Source: CAZAMP01 sp964486455 (lineage in GTDB: Bacteria; Eisenbacteria; RBG-16-71-46; CAZAMP01). Taken from it: a DNA stretch of 64,000 bases. This document shows, piece by piece, positions 45,844-55,000 of this stretch. The stretch spans positions 1-64,000 of the forward strand of contig CAZAMP010000002.1 of NCBI GenBank assembly GCA_964486455.1, given 5' to 3'. How positions within the stretch are numbered: the first letter of the stretch is position 1; each line of letters begins with the position of its first letter. The notes under the pieces are model-generated. The model was given only the letters and a program-made list of their open reading frames with translations, was not told the origin of the DNA and did not search any database. Made by a program: the position numbers and the translations under genes.

Positions 45844-46194
45844 CTGGTGCGATCTCCTTTTAGTGCCCCGATCGAGAAATTCGCCACACATTTCATCGGT
45901 CCTCGCGGCTCCTGGCTTCGTTGCTCCTCCTCGTCGTCGCGCCTCGCCAGGGAACCACGAATGGCTCGCTGAAATATGCACCGAATCTCTCAACCGGGAC
46001 ACTACCGAGCCTAGTCCGTGTGGGTTGTGCCAGAGTCTAGCGTCGTCCGTTTCGGTGCGGCAAGCGATGGGGAGCGCCAAATCAGACCGATGACTACCCG
46101 GATCGCGCCGCCTCAGATAGAATGTCGGACCTGACGCGGGTTTCGTGAGCGGACGCGGTATCGGCGTCGGGACCCAGGGAGGTCTTCCACGCGC
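45844..46194. other. Intergenic region between divergent acyl-CoA ligase and MFS genes
   Basis: No gene is supported in these 351 bp. It must hold both promoters; TAGAAT at 46118-46123 is a possible -10 for the MFS gene but no matching -35 is seen. The ribosome site GGGAGGT lies at 46177-46183. Confidence 0.35.
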
Positions 46195-47448
46195 ATGGCA
46201 CAATCCAAACGACAACTGCTGCCCACCGAACGCCGGGCCGTGGCCGGGCTCGCCGGCATCCTCTCTCTCCGAATGCTCGGGTTCTATGCGGTGCTTCCCA
46301 TCCTCAGCGTCTATGCGGCGACGCTTCCGGGAGCCAAGGCGGTCTGGATCGGGCTCACGGTGGGGGCCTACGGTCTGACACAGGCGATCTTCCAGATCCC
46401 GATGGGCTACCTTTCGGATCGCTACGGCCGGCGCCGTGCAATCGTCGTCGGGCTCCTGATCTTTGCGCTCGGTTCGATCGTCGCGGGGCTTGCCCGGGAC
46501 GTACCGCTCCTCATCGTCGGCCGCACGCTTCAAGGGGCCGGTGCCGTGGCGTCTGTCATCATCGCGCTCACGGCGGATCTGACGCGGCCGAAGGCGCGGA
46601 CGCGCGCGATGGCCATTCTAGGGATGGCAATCGGTCTCTCGTTCGGTGTCGGGTTCGTGATCGGCCCCCCGGTGGCCGCGCGTTTCGGTGTCCCGATGCT
46701 CTTCTACCTGACCGGCGCGCTCTCGCTCCTCGCCGCACTTTACGTCAGCGTGTTCCTACCGCGTACGGAGACCGAAGCCGGTAGCGATCGGATGTCCATG
46801 CAGGACGTGCTCCAGGTGCTGGCGCGGCGCGAACTGGTGCTGCTCAATCTCGGAGTCCTCAGCGTGCACCTGAGCCTCACGTGTCTCTTCGTCGTGCTGC
46901 CGATCGAGATCGAGCACTACATCGAGCGAAGCGCACTCTGGACGATCTATCTGCCCGTGATCGCCGCGGGGCTCGTTCTCATGTACTTCGCCGCGCGTCG
47001 CGCCGATCACCCTGGATGGGCGCGGCCGATTCTGTGGACCGGTGCGTCGCTTCTCGCCGTCTCTTGTCTGTATCTCGCGTTTGCACCGACCGGCCTTCGC
47101 TCGATTATCATCGGTCTCTTCGGCTTCACGTGTGGTGTCGCGCTGGCGGAGCCGATCCTCCCTGCGCTTTTGACGCGCTTCTCGCCGCCGGAGATTCGAG
47201 GCACCGCGGCCGGTGTGTTCAACGTTCATCAGTTCGGCGGCGGCTTTCTCGGGGGGCTCCTGGGTGGGGCGTCGCTTGCCGTCAGCCTGAAGTGGCTCTT
47301 CGTGTTGCTCGCGGCGGAGCTTCTCCTGTGGACGATCCTGGCGCGCCGACTGCCCAATCCGTTTCGGGTCGAGATCGCGAGACGACGCCAGGAGCGGCGG
47401 GTGCGCTCTCTTGTCAATGGGATTGATGCGAAGAGGCCCGGGGCCTAG
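46195..47448 (+). CDS. Major facilitator superfamily transporter, YajR-like
   Basis: This 417-aa protein has 12 hydrophobic segments and the MFS motif A G-Y-L-S-D-R-Y-G-R-R-R-A between TM2 and TM3. The N-terminal L-R-M-L-G-F-Y-A-V-L-P-I-L-S-V-Y-A and G-R-T-L-Q-G-A-G-A-V-A-S match the YajR/efflux-type drug:H+ antiporters. It lacks the C-terminal YAM domain of E. coli YajR. Substrate unknown. The ribosome site is 11 bases from the ATG, slightly far. Confidence 0.9.
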   Translation: MAQSKRQLLPTERRAVAGLAGILSLRMLGFYAVLPILSVYAATLPGAKAVWIGLTVGAYGLTQAIFQIPMGYLSDRYGRRRAIVVGLLIFALGSIVAGLARDVPLLIVGRTLQGAGAVASVIIALTADLTRPKARTRAMAILGMAIGLSFGVGFVIGPPVAARFGVPMLFYLTGALSLLAALYVSVFLPRTETEAGSDRMSMQDVLQVLARRELVLLNLGVLSVHLSLTCLFVVLPIEIEHYIERSALWTIYLPVIAAGLVLMYFAARRADHPGWARPILWTGASLLAVSCLYLAFAPTGLRSIIIGLFGFTCGVALAEPILPALLTRFSPPEIRGTAAGVFNVHQFGGGFLGGLLGGASLAVSLKWLFVLLAAELLLWTILARRLPNPFRVEIARRRQERRVRSLVNGIDAKRPGA

Positions 47449-47621
47449 GCGGTCGACCTTCGCGCAAACTGATCGGCAACGACCGGGTCCGCGTCTGACG
47501 CGATCTCTTTGGTGGCGTTCGAGGCCCCGCACGTTATCTACATCGTGGAGAGTGCCGCGCGAATCGGGACCGTAAGGTGTCTCGAGCCGCGTGGCAATCG
47601 TCGATGTGGTCACGGTCGGGA

Positions 47622-48581
47622 TCAGCGACGCCGCAACCACCGCCGTCGCCATCGCCTGCGATCGGCGACCTCTTCTCGGGCTTCCTCGAGGCGGCGCCAC
47701 AGCATGGGACCGATCAGACCGGCAGAGATCGCGATGGCGAGACCGGCGATGGCGTCGATCGCGTAGTGAAACCCGCCGTACACAACGCCGACCACGAGCG
47801 CCGGCACTATCGCCAGGAGGATTCGGAAGAGCGCACGGTCATGCCGGGCGGCCTGCATGAGCAGCGACACGGCCACCGCGACGTGCGAGCTGGGAAAGGC
47901 GGTTCCCATGGATGAACCTCTCTCGACGATGGCGTGTGTGAGCTGTGGAAAGAACCATCCCCACTCCGCCGGATCGGGCCGTGACAGCACGTGGAACGGG
48001 CCCAGTACGGGAAATGGGATGAAGATCATGTAGCAGGTGATGAAGGTCAGCGTGACCGTGGTCACCGTTTCGCAGACGGCGTCGGCCTTCCGCTTGAGGA
48101 AGAGCACAATGATCGTGAACGGCGCGAGCAGCAGATAGGAGATGTACGCCAGGTGGAGGTACTCCGACAGGGGCTTCCAGCTCAGCCATTGGCGAAGCTC
48201 CACGCTCGGCATGCACTGGAAGATCGCCTGTTCCCAGGCGATGACGGTCTCATCGAAGCGGTCGGAGGAGATGATGCCGTTCAGCTCCCCGATCTCCTGG
48301 TAGAAATAGGGGTAGAAGAAGATCGGGTAGGACATCCTGAGGAGCCACCAGAATCGATTTCTCGGCACCGGCGAGCGACGAAGAAAGAGCAGGATCCCGA
48401 AGAAGATGAGTCGCACGGCAACCGGGATTTCCCATGCGATTCGCCCGCCCAGGAATACGAGCAGCAGGCTCGTCAGCGCGAAATAGGCGCCCACGATCCA
48501 GTCGATCGGCTGCATGCCGACGCGGCGCGGGGTGAACGGTCGCAGATCGCCGCTCTTCAGTCCTGGATCCAGCCTTCGCAC
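47622..48581 (-). CDS. PAP2-superfamily phosphotransferase, Aur1/IPC-synthase-like
   Basis: This 319-aa membrane protein has at least six hydrophobic segments. PAP2 motifs are G-P-F-H-V-L-S-R-P (near 194-201), F-P-S-S-H (229-233) and G-G-F-H-Y-A-I-D-A-I-A-G (H272, D276), in the arrangement of inositol-phosphorylceramide synthases and related PAP2_3 enzymes. GTG 48581 (GGAG upstream) overlaps the epimerase gene by 25 bp; ATG 48515 is an alternative without ribosome site. As last gene of the serine palmitoyltransferase operon it is a candidate head-group transferase making a phosphosphingolipid; a plain lipid phosphatase is the alternative. Confidence 0.85.
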   Translation of the reverse strand: MRRLDPGLKSGDLRPFTPRRVGMQPIDWIVGAYFALTSLLLVFLGGRIAWEIPVAVRLIFFGILLFLRRSPVPRNRFWWLLRMSYPIFFYPYFYQEIGELNGIISSDRFDETVIAWEQAIFQCMPSVELRQWLSWKPLSEYLHLAYISYLLLAPFTIIVLFLKRKADAVCETVTTVTLTFITCYMIFIPFPVLGPFHVLSRPDPAEWGWFFPQLTHAIVERGSSMGTAFPSSHVAVAVSLLMQAARHDRALFRILLAIVPALVVGVVYGGFHYAIDAIAGLAIAISAGLIGPMLWRRLEEAREEVADRRRWRRRWLRRR

Positions 48582-49531
48582 CTATACCACTCCACGGTCT
48601 GCTTCATGCCGTCTGAAAGTGACCAGCGGGATTCGTATCCCAGCTCACGTCTCGCACGGCCGTCGCTGCATATCCACTCGCTGGCGAAGGCCTCTCTCGC
48701 ACGCTCGGATGACATCGGAGATCTACCGCCCGCAAGCCGGGCGAACCACTCCCAGAACCACACGGCACCGATGAAGATGGGGGACGGGACGGCCACGATT
48801 CGTATCCGTCGGCCGACCGCATCGCCAATGGCGTGCAGGATGGCGTTTGGTTCGTGAAGCTCCCCGTCCGTCACGTAGTACGTTCCATCACCGCGAATCG
48901 CGATGAGACACATGGCCTGGGCGAGATCGGCCACATGAATGATGCTCAGTCTTCCTCCGCCGCCCGGGCGTGGTACCAGTCCTCGAGTGGCATATCGGAA
49001 GAGCGCGAGAAACGCGTCGTCGCGCGGACCGTACACCGCCGGCGCACGCACGATTCGTACGGGGAGTCGCGCCGCATTCTCTTCGAGCAGCCGTTCGGCG
49101 GCAAGCTTGCTCCGCCCGTATGACGACAATGGACCCGGTTCGTCCTCCTCCGTGGTCGGCCGCCCGCTAGGGCTCGGACCGCCCGCCGCCTGGCTGGATA
49201 GCAGCAGCAGCGCGGGAGGCGTCTCTGATGAGAGACACGCATCGAGCACGTTTCGCGTTCCATCGAGATTCGCGCGAAACATCTCGCGTTCGCTCCGCGC
49301 CCGGAGCAACGCCGCGATGTGAAAGATGGCGTCCGCACCTTGGGCACCGCGCGTGAGTGCATCGCGGTCGAAGAGATCGCCCGGAATCATCTCGACTTTG
49401 TCGCGGGGAAGCCAGCGTAGGTTGGCGGGATCTCGGACGAGCGCCCTAACGGTGTGTCCCTCGCCGGCGAGCGCGTCGATCAGATGGCTGCCGACGAAAC
49501 CGTTGCCCCCGGTGACGAAGAGCGTGGCCAT
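48557..49531 (-). CDS. NAD-dependent epimerase/dehydratase, ketoceramide reductase candidate
   Basis: The 324-aa extended SDR starts at ATG 49531, sharing a base with the TAA of the upstream gene (TAATG). It has the NAD loop T-G-G-N-G-F-V-G-S-H, H-I-A-A-L and the Y-x-x-x-K pair in S-S-Y-G-R-S-K. In Caulobacter the ceramide pathway enzyme CerR is an SDR of this type encoded beside spt (from memory). Given its position between the GNAT acyltransferase and PAP2 genes, reduction of 3-keto-ceramide or ketosphinganine is the best guess; a sugar epimerase cannot be ruled out. Confidence 0.88.
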   Translation of the reverse strand: MATLFVTGGNGFVGSHLIDALAGEGHTVRALVRDPANLRWLPRDKVEMIPGDLFDRDALTRGAQGADAIFHIAALLRARSEREMFRANLDGTRNVLDACLSSETPPALLLLSSQAAGGPSPSGRPTTEEDEPGPLSSYGRSKLAAERLLEENAARLPVRIVRAPAVYGPRDDAFLALFRYATRGLVPRPGGGGRLSIIHVADLAQAMCLIAIRGDGTYYVTDGELHEPNAILHAIGDAVGRRIRIVAVPSPIFIGAVWFWEWFARLAGGRSPMSSERAREAFASEWICSDGRARRELGYESRWSLSDGMKQTVEWYRCEGWIQD

Positions 49532-50655
49532 TAGGTCACCGGTCGGTCGTATATCCTGTACGTGCGATGAACCCGGCAGCCGAGGTTATCGAGAATACGT
49601 CGCATCGGTACGTTGTCCTCGAGAATCCACGAGAGCTCACCTTCGGTGTAGCCTTTCGCAACGGCGTTCTTGTAGAGGTGAACGTATAGGAGGCCGTCGA
49701 GTCCCTTGCCACGGAACTCCTTGAGGACCCCGAGGATCGGGACCCGGAGGCGCTTGATGTTGCGCGCCGCCAAGAGGATCCGAATGAGTCCGAAGGGGAA
49801 GAGACGTCCGTTCGCCTTCTGCATGGCCAGATTCATGTCGGGGAGCGCGAGACCGAACCCGATCGGTTTCCCGTTGAACTCGGCCACCGCGACGAGTTCC
49901 GGTTCGACCACCTGCTTCATCGACTTCGCCATGTGATCAAATTCCTTGGCGGTGTACGGGACGAAGCCCCAGTTTTTCTCCCAGGCGTTGTTGTAGATGG
50001 TGCGGATGATCTCGACTTCCTGGTCCCACTTCTTCTTGTCGATGCTTCGTACCGAGGCCGGACTGCCCGCCAGCGATTGCTCGACCCGCTTGATGAGCTG
50101 GACCGGCACCCGGTCGGCGGGTATGTGATAGGCGACCAGGTCTTTCGCCTTGGCGAGCCCGGCGCCCTCGAAGAGCGCGGGATAGTACTTCGGATTGTGC
50201 GGCATCATGATGTACGGGGTGCCTTCAGTACCGTCGATCAGCGTGCCGCACGTCTCGTTCGTGGAGTAGTTCATCGGGCCACGCAACGTATCGAGCCCTC
50301 GCTCTCCGAGCCAGGCGGACGCCGTGTCCAGGAGCGCGCCGGCGATATCGGCGTCGTCTATGGACTCGAACATGCCGAAGAAGCCGACCTTGTCTTCGTG
50401 AAACTCGTTGTGGTTCCGGTTCTGGATCGCCGCGATCCGACCGATCGCTTCGCCGCCGCGGTAGGCGAGAAAGTGCTCGATCTCGGCGTGCTCGAAGAAC
50501 GGATTGTGATTCGGGTCGACGAGCTTCTGCTCGTCACGGATCAGCGGTGGGACCCAGTTGGCGTCGCCTTTGTAGATCTTCCAGGGGAGACGAATGAAGC
50601 GATCGACGTCGCCTCGCGACCGAACGGGGCGGATATCAACTCCGGACGGGGACAT
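49531..50655 (-). CDS. GNAT-family N-acyltransferase, bacterial ceramide synthase (bCerS) candidate
   Basis: The 374-aa protein (ATG 50655, GAGGTG upstream) begins with the family pattern F-I-R-L-P-W-K-I-Y-K-G-D-A-N-W-V-P-P-L and N-P-F-F-E-H-A-E-I-E-H-F-L-A-Y-R, has G-R-I-A-A-I-Q-N-R-N-H-N and a second GNAT-like half with L-K-E-F-R-G-K-G-L-D-G-L-L-Y. This two-lobed GNAT group includes the Caulobacter ceramide synthase CC_1154 (recalled), which acylates the long-chain base. The group is broad, so the assignment rests on its place 8 bp after serine palmitoyltransferase. Cytoplasmic. Confidence 0.85.
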   Translation of the reverse strand: MSPSGVDIRPVRSRGDVDRFIRLPWKIYKGDANWVPPLIRDEQKLVDPNHNPFFEHAEIEHFLAYRGGEAIGRIAAIQNRNHNEFHEDKVGFFGMFESIDDADIAGALLDTASAWLGERGLDTLRGPMNYSTNETCGTLIDGTEGTPYIMMPHNPKYYPALFEGAGLAKAKDLVAYHIPADRVPVQLIKRVEQSLAGSPASVRSIDKKKWDQEVEIIRTIYNNAWEKNWGFVPYTAKEFDHMAKSMKQVVEPELVAVAEFNGKPIGFGLALPDMNLAMQKANGRLFPFGLIRILLAARNIKRLRVPILGVLKEFRGKGLDGLLYVHLYKNAVAKGYTEGELSWILEDNVPMRRILDNLGCRVHRTYRIYDRPVT

Positions 50656-50663
50656 GGGTCACC

Positions 50664-51845
50664 TCAAATCAGGCCGAGTTTCTTGCCGACTTTCTTTGTG
50701 GTATCGAGTACGTAGTCGAGCTGGTCGTCCGAATGCGAGGCCATGTAGCTGGTTCGAAGCCGGCAGAGCGACTCCGGGACCGCCGGGGAGACAACCGGGT
50801 TGGTGAAGATCCCGGCGTCGAACAGGCCTCGCCACAAGCCGAACGTCGCCATTCTGTCTCCGATGACGATCGGGATGATGGGGGTCTCGGCCGGTCCGAT
50901 GTCGTATCCCATCGACTTGAATCCGTCGAGCATCTTGTGGGTGTTCTTCCAGAGTCGTGCCCGGCGGTCCGGTTCGCTCCGGATGATCTCGAGGGCCGCC
51001 TGCACGGTTGCCACGACATACGGTGGCATGCTCGCGGAGAAGATCAGCGGCCGCGAGTGGTGCTTCATGTAGTCGATGACGACCTCGGAGCCCGCGATGA
51101 AGCCGCCGACCGACGCGAACGACTTCGAGAACGTTCCCATGACCATGTCGGTCTCCTTCTGGAGGCCGAAGTGTTCGGTCGTCCCCGCGCCGGTCTCCCC
51201 GAGGACGCCTAAGGAATGGGCATCGTCCACGAGAACGCGGGCATCATGCTTCTGCGCGACCTTCAGAACGCCGGGCAGATCAATGATGTCGCCCTCCATG
51301 CTGAAGACACCGTCAACGGCCACGAGCTTGCCCCGCTCCGGGTTGATCCCCGAGAGCGTCTGGTCGAGATCGTCGAGGTCGTTGTGCTTGAATCGCAGCA
51401 CGTTGCCCAGTGCCATGAGCGAGCCGTCCATGATGCTCGCGTGATCCAGCTTGTCCGCCACGACGTACTCGCCACGGCCGACGAGACATGAAATGCACCC
51501 CAGATTGGCCTGATACCCCGTCGAGAACACGAGCGACGCTTCCTGCTGAGTGAACTCAGCGAGATCAGCCTCCAGCTTCTCGTGCATGTCGAGCGTACCG
51601 TTGAGGAACCGGCTGCCGGTGCATCCCGAGCCATAGGTCCGGGCCGCCGACTCGGCGGCTTCGAGGATCTTGGGATGGTGGGTCAAGCCGAGATAGTTGT
51701 TGGACCCGATCATGATGAGCTTCTGCCCGCGAATCCAGACCTCGGTGTCCTCTGAGGCCTCTATCGGCTGAAAGTAGGGATAGTACCCAGCCGATCGGGC
51801 CTCACGCGCATCCGTGTAATCGTGGCACTTCTGGAAAAGATCCAT
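50664..51845 (-). CDS. spt: Serine palmitoyltransferase (alpha-oxoamine synthase)
   Basis: This 393-aa PLP enzyme condenses serine with acyl-CoA or acyl-ACP to 3-ketosphinganine. Seen are G-S-N-N-Y-L-G-L near the N-terminus, H-A-S-I-M-D-G (H135), V-D-D-A-H (D208) and G-T-F-S-K-S-F-A-S-V-G-G-F (K241, PLP lysine). The F-x-x-x-G-Y-Y-P-Y-F-Q-P N-terminus and S-V-G-G in the lysine loop favour SPT over KBL or BioF. The sphingolipid context supports this. ATG at 51845; first gene of the four-gene operon, with an inverted repeat upstream (51903-51958). Confidence 0.88.
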   Translation of the reverse strand: MDLFQKCHDYTDAREARSAGYYPYFQPIEASEDTEVWIRGQKLIMIGSNNYLGLTHHPKILEAAESAARTYGSGCTGSRFLNGTLDMHEKLEADLAEFTQQEASLVFSTGYQANLGCISCLVGRGEYVVADKLDHASIMDGSLMALGNVLRFKHNDLDDLDQTLSGINPERGKLVAVDGVFSMEGDIIDLPGVLKVAQKHDARVLVDDAHSLGVLGETGAGTTEHFGLQKETDMVMGTFSKSFASVGGFIAGSEVVIDYMKHHSRPLIFSASMPPYVVATVQAALEIIRSEPDRRARLWKNTHKMLDGFKSMGYDIGPAETPIIPIVIGDRMATFGLWRGLFDAGIFTNPVVSPAVPESLCRLRTSYMASHSDDQLDYVLDTTKKVGKKLGLI

Positions 51846-51902
51846 CTGTCGACTCTGTCCGGGAAATGAGAATAGGTTGTGGCAATCAGCCTCAGACCGC
51901 GA

Positions 51903-51958
51903 AAATCCTCGGTGGAAACCGCCATCACGCGAGCGACAGCGCTTTTCACCGAGGATTT
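51903..51958 (-). promoter_or_regulatory. Inverted repeat upstream of the sphingolipid operon
   Basis: AAATCCTCGGTG (51903-51914) and CACCGAGGATTT (51947-51958) are perfect 12-bp inverted copies; with one bulged base the stem gains three more pairs (AAA/TTT). The 32-bp spacer has no gene. It sits 58-113 bp before the spt ATG. It may be a regulator binding dyad, or a transcribed hairpin in the leader. Confidence 0.5.
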
Positions 51959-52071
51959 CCGGCTCGTTGACGCTGGTTTGCCCGAATGGACTTGACCATC
52001 GGGGATGCTATACGTCCAAACCGCGCGGTGTCAACCACATGACACCGGATCACGGCGTGGAGCTGGGGAGC

Positions 52072-55000
52072 CTACTTGAGCATGGTGATCTTCTGGACGA
52101 ACGTGCTTCCGCCGATCTCGAGGCGGGCGAAATAGACGCCCGAGCCCAGGCGGGATCCGTCGGCCTGCCTGCCGTCCCAGGAGATCTGATACTGACCGCT
52201 CGGGAATCTCCCGTTCGCCAGGCTGCGGACGACACGGCCGCTGATATCGAAGATGCGGATCGTCACCGGCGCGCCCTCGGGCGGCACGTCGAACGGCAGC
52301 ACCACACGCGGGTTGAACGGATTCGGCCTGGGGGCGAGTGACGCCGCCACCCTCGGGACACCGTCGCCCTCACGTATCTCGACATCGATGATGATTGGGG
52401 TCTCCAACCACCCACTCTTTCGGATGTCGTGTCGGAACATCGGCCATGGGTTCTCGGAGCCGACGAACGGCACACCGGGGAAGTCGTAGACGCGCAGCTC
52501 CGGCGCTTCGGTCTGGACGATCATATTGACATTCCCGTCCATGTCGATATCCCACATCGCAACGGATCCGTAGATGAGCGCATCCAGCTGCAACGGAAAG
52601 CCCTGCGCCGCGGAGCCGTCGTGGTTGATCGCGTGGAGCTTGGCGTCACCGGACGAAACGATGATCTCCGGCAACGGGTCGCCGTCGATGTTGCCCAATA
52701 CGGGGCTGCGCACATACTGGGTGAAGCTCGCGCCTTGATCCACGATGGTGGCGGGGAAGTTGTCGTGAAGCAGACCACCGTCCGCCGTCCAGACGTAGAG
52801 TTTCCCCCAGAGCCACCCGAGGGCAATGTCGAGGTCACCGTCGCCGTTTACGTCTCCAATCGCCGGTGAGCTGAGCATGTCGCGAATCGAGCTCGAGCTG
52901 ACCTCGCCGATTTCCTGAGGCCAGCCGTTGAATTCCGATCCGTCGTGGTTCACCACGATCACCTGCTTGTCGGTCACGGCGACGATCTCGAGGTCGCCGT
53001 TTTGATCGAGGTCGGCCACGGCCGGACTGGACGTGGATCCGCGCAGCCCTACGAAGCTGTACGGGAAGCCGTCGAGCGTGTCGCCGTTGCCGTCGAAGAC
53101 GTAGAGGGCTCCCTCGGACGGCGTGGAATGTCTGGTCTTCTCGAAGAAGACGATTTCGTCCAGCGTATCCCCGTCGATGTCCGCCATGGCGGGCGATCCG
53201 TACATGAAGCGGGCCTCGCTGCTGGCCGACTTGTAGAAGACGCCATGGGTGGTCGGGTCGTTGTCCCCGTCGATGATCTCGCTGCCGTCGTGGTGGAATC
53301 CGAACAGAACGCCCCGGTAAGGCTCGGATCCGCTTCCACTCGACGTGAAGAGTTCGAGATCGCCGTCCCCGTCCACATCACCAACGGCGGGCGTGGGCCA
53401 CGGGGTGTTTCCGATGACCTGCGGCCAACCGTCTTCGACCGCTCCGGTGGCGTCCAGCACGTACAGGTGGGCGTAATCGGTCGTCTGCCAGGCGCTGAAC
53501 ACAATCTCGGCGACGGTGTCCTCGTCCAGATCGAAGACAGCCGGCGAGTTCCAGAACTTGCTGATGCCGGACTCGATGGTCGAGAAGATGCCGTCCGTGA
53601 ATGGATCGTTGTCACCGTCGACGAAGTCTCCGCCGTCCGCACGAAACACCAAGGGATAGTTCCAGCCGAGTACAATCTCCAAAACGGGGTCTTCATCGAG
53701 ATTGGCGAAGGTCGGAGAGCCCCGGCTGTTGCCGCCGAGCGGTAGTCCGACCGGCCAGCCTTCGAGATTGGCGGGCGAAGTCGTGGCGGAGATCCAGGTT
53801 GAGAGATCGCTCGCGTTGCCCGATGAGTCGATGCTCGCCGCGCGGTAGAAGAATTCGGTGAGCGGCGACAGGCCTTCGTCGGCATAGAAGCTTCCGGCCT
53901 CGATGATCCTGGGCGTGATCTCGGTATAGACGCCGTCCCACGTGTCGGATCTGTAGACACGGTAACCGCGAAGGTCCGGATCGGTGATTTGGGTCCAGCT
54001 CAGCGCGATCGATGTCGTGCCTGGCGCGGCGGCGAGCGTATCCAACGGAGTCGGCGGGATGAGGTCGAGCCGACGCGTGAGCAACGTCGGACTGATGTCA
54101 TCCGAGACCGTGAAGTCGATGGCGAGTTCCTCGGCCCCACCGCCCAGCGACAGCACGCTCAGCATCCCCCCCTGGATCTCGGCGCCCGAGGCGACGTCGC
54201 CGAACTCGATCGTGTCCTGTAGAAACATGAAACCGGAGCTTTCCGTGGTGCCGACACCCACGACGTCCGGCGAAAAGCCTTCCCCCCAGTTGCCGACGGT
54301 AATGGTTACGTCGGCGGTCTCGCCGGCCTCGAGGACAGAGTCGCCGTCATCGCCGCCGATGGTCCAGTCGAGGCGTGTCAGATCCAGTATGCGTTGGTAG
54401 AAGTTGGACGGCCAGGGTTCGAACCAGGTCCCTTGGTCGGATCGAAGCTCGACGGTCGCGTCGGCCGTGACATGCCGGAGCGTGTCGGGGAGATTCGCGT
54501 CGACCGAGAACGAGAAAGCCGTGGGCAATACTCCGGATCCGCCCGGCGGGATATCTCCCGCCGTGACCGTGCTGTCGCTCACCGTGAGAAACGGACTGTT
54601 GGCGTGGAAGACAGCCTCAACGCCGGTAGCCGTCACCGAGCCGTCGTTTCGCAGCGTCAGCTCGATGACGATCGACTCGCCCGCGTCCGGCCGATTGTCA
54701 GCGTTGCCGCTTCCGCCCGGTCCCGTGCCGTCGTGACTGACCCAGGCGTCGACCCTGAGCGCGGCGGTCGTGGGCGAAAGAACCTCCGCCGTTTCGACGG
54801 TCGGCACATAGCTGTTGGAAGTTGCGGTGATGCGGAACGTACCTTCCGAGTCGGGGAGGAAGTCGATGGTGGCTACCCCCGATGCGTTGGTGAATCCGAC
54901 ACCGTAGCCGTCTTCCTTCCACAGACAGACCCTCGCGTCTTCCACCGGCGCGCCGTCGTCGGTGATCGTGACGGCGAGCGATCCGTCCCCGAGCACCATC

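Noticed and set aside
45844..46533. N-terminal extension of the acyl-CoA ligase frame
   Set aside because: The extension overlaps the divergent MFS gene and lacks ligase similarity; ATG 45843 has AAAGGAGAT.
54416..54425. GGTTCGAACC resembling a tRNA T-loop
   Set aside because: No cloverleaf can be drawn around it and it is inside the C25 protease coding sequence.
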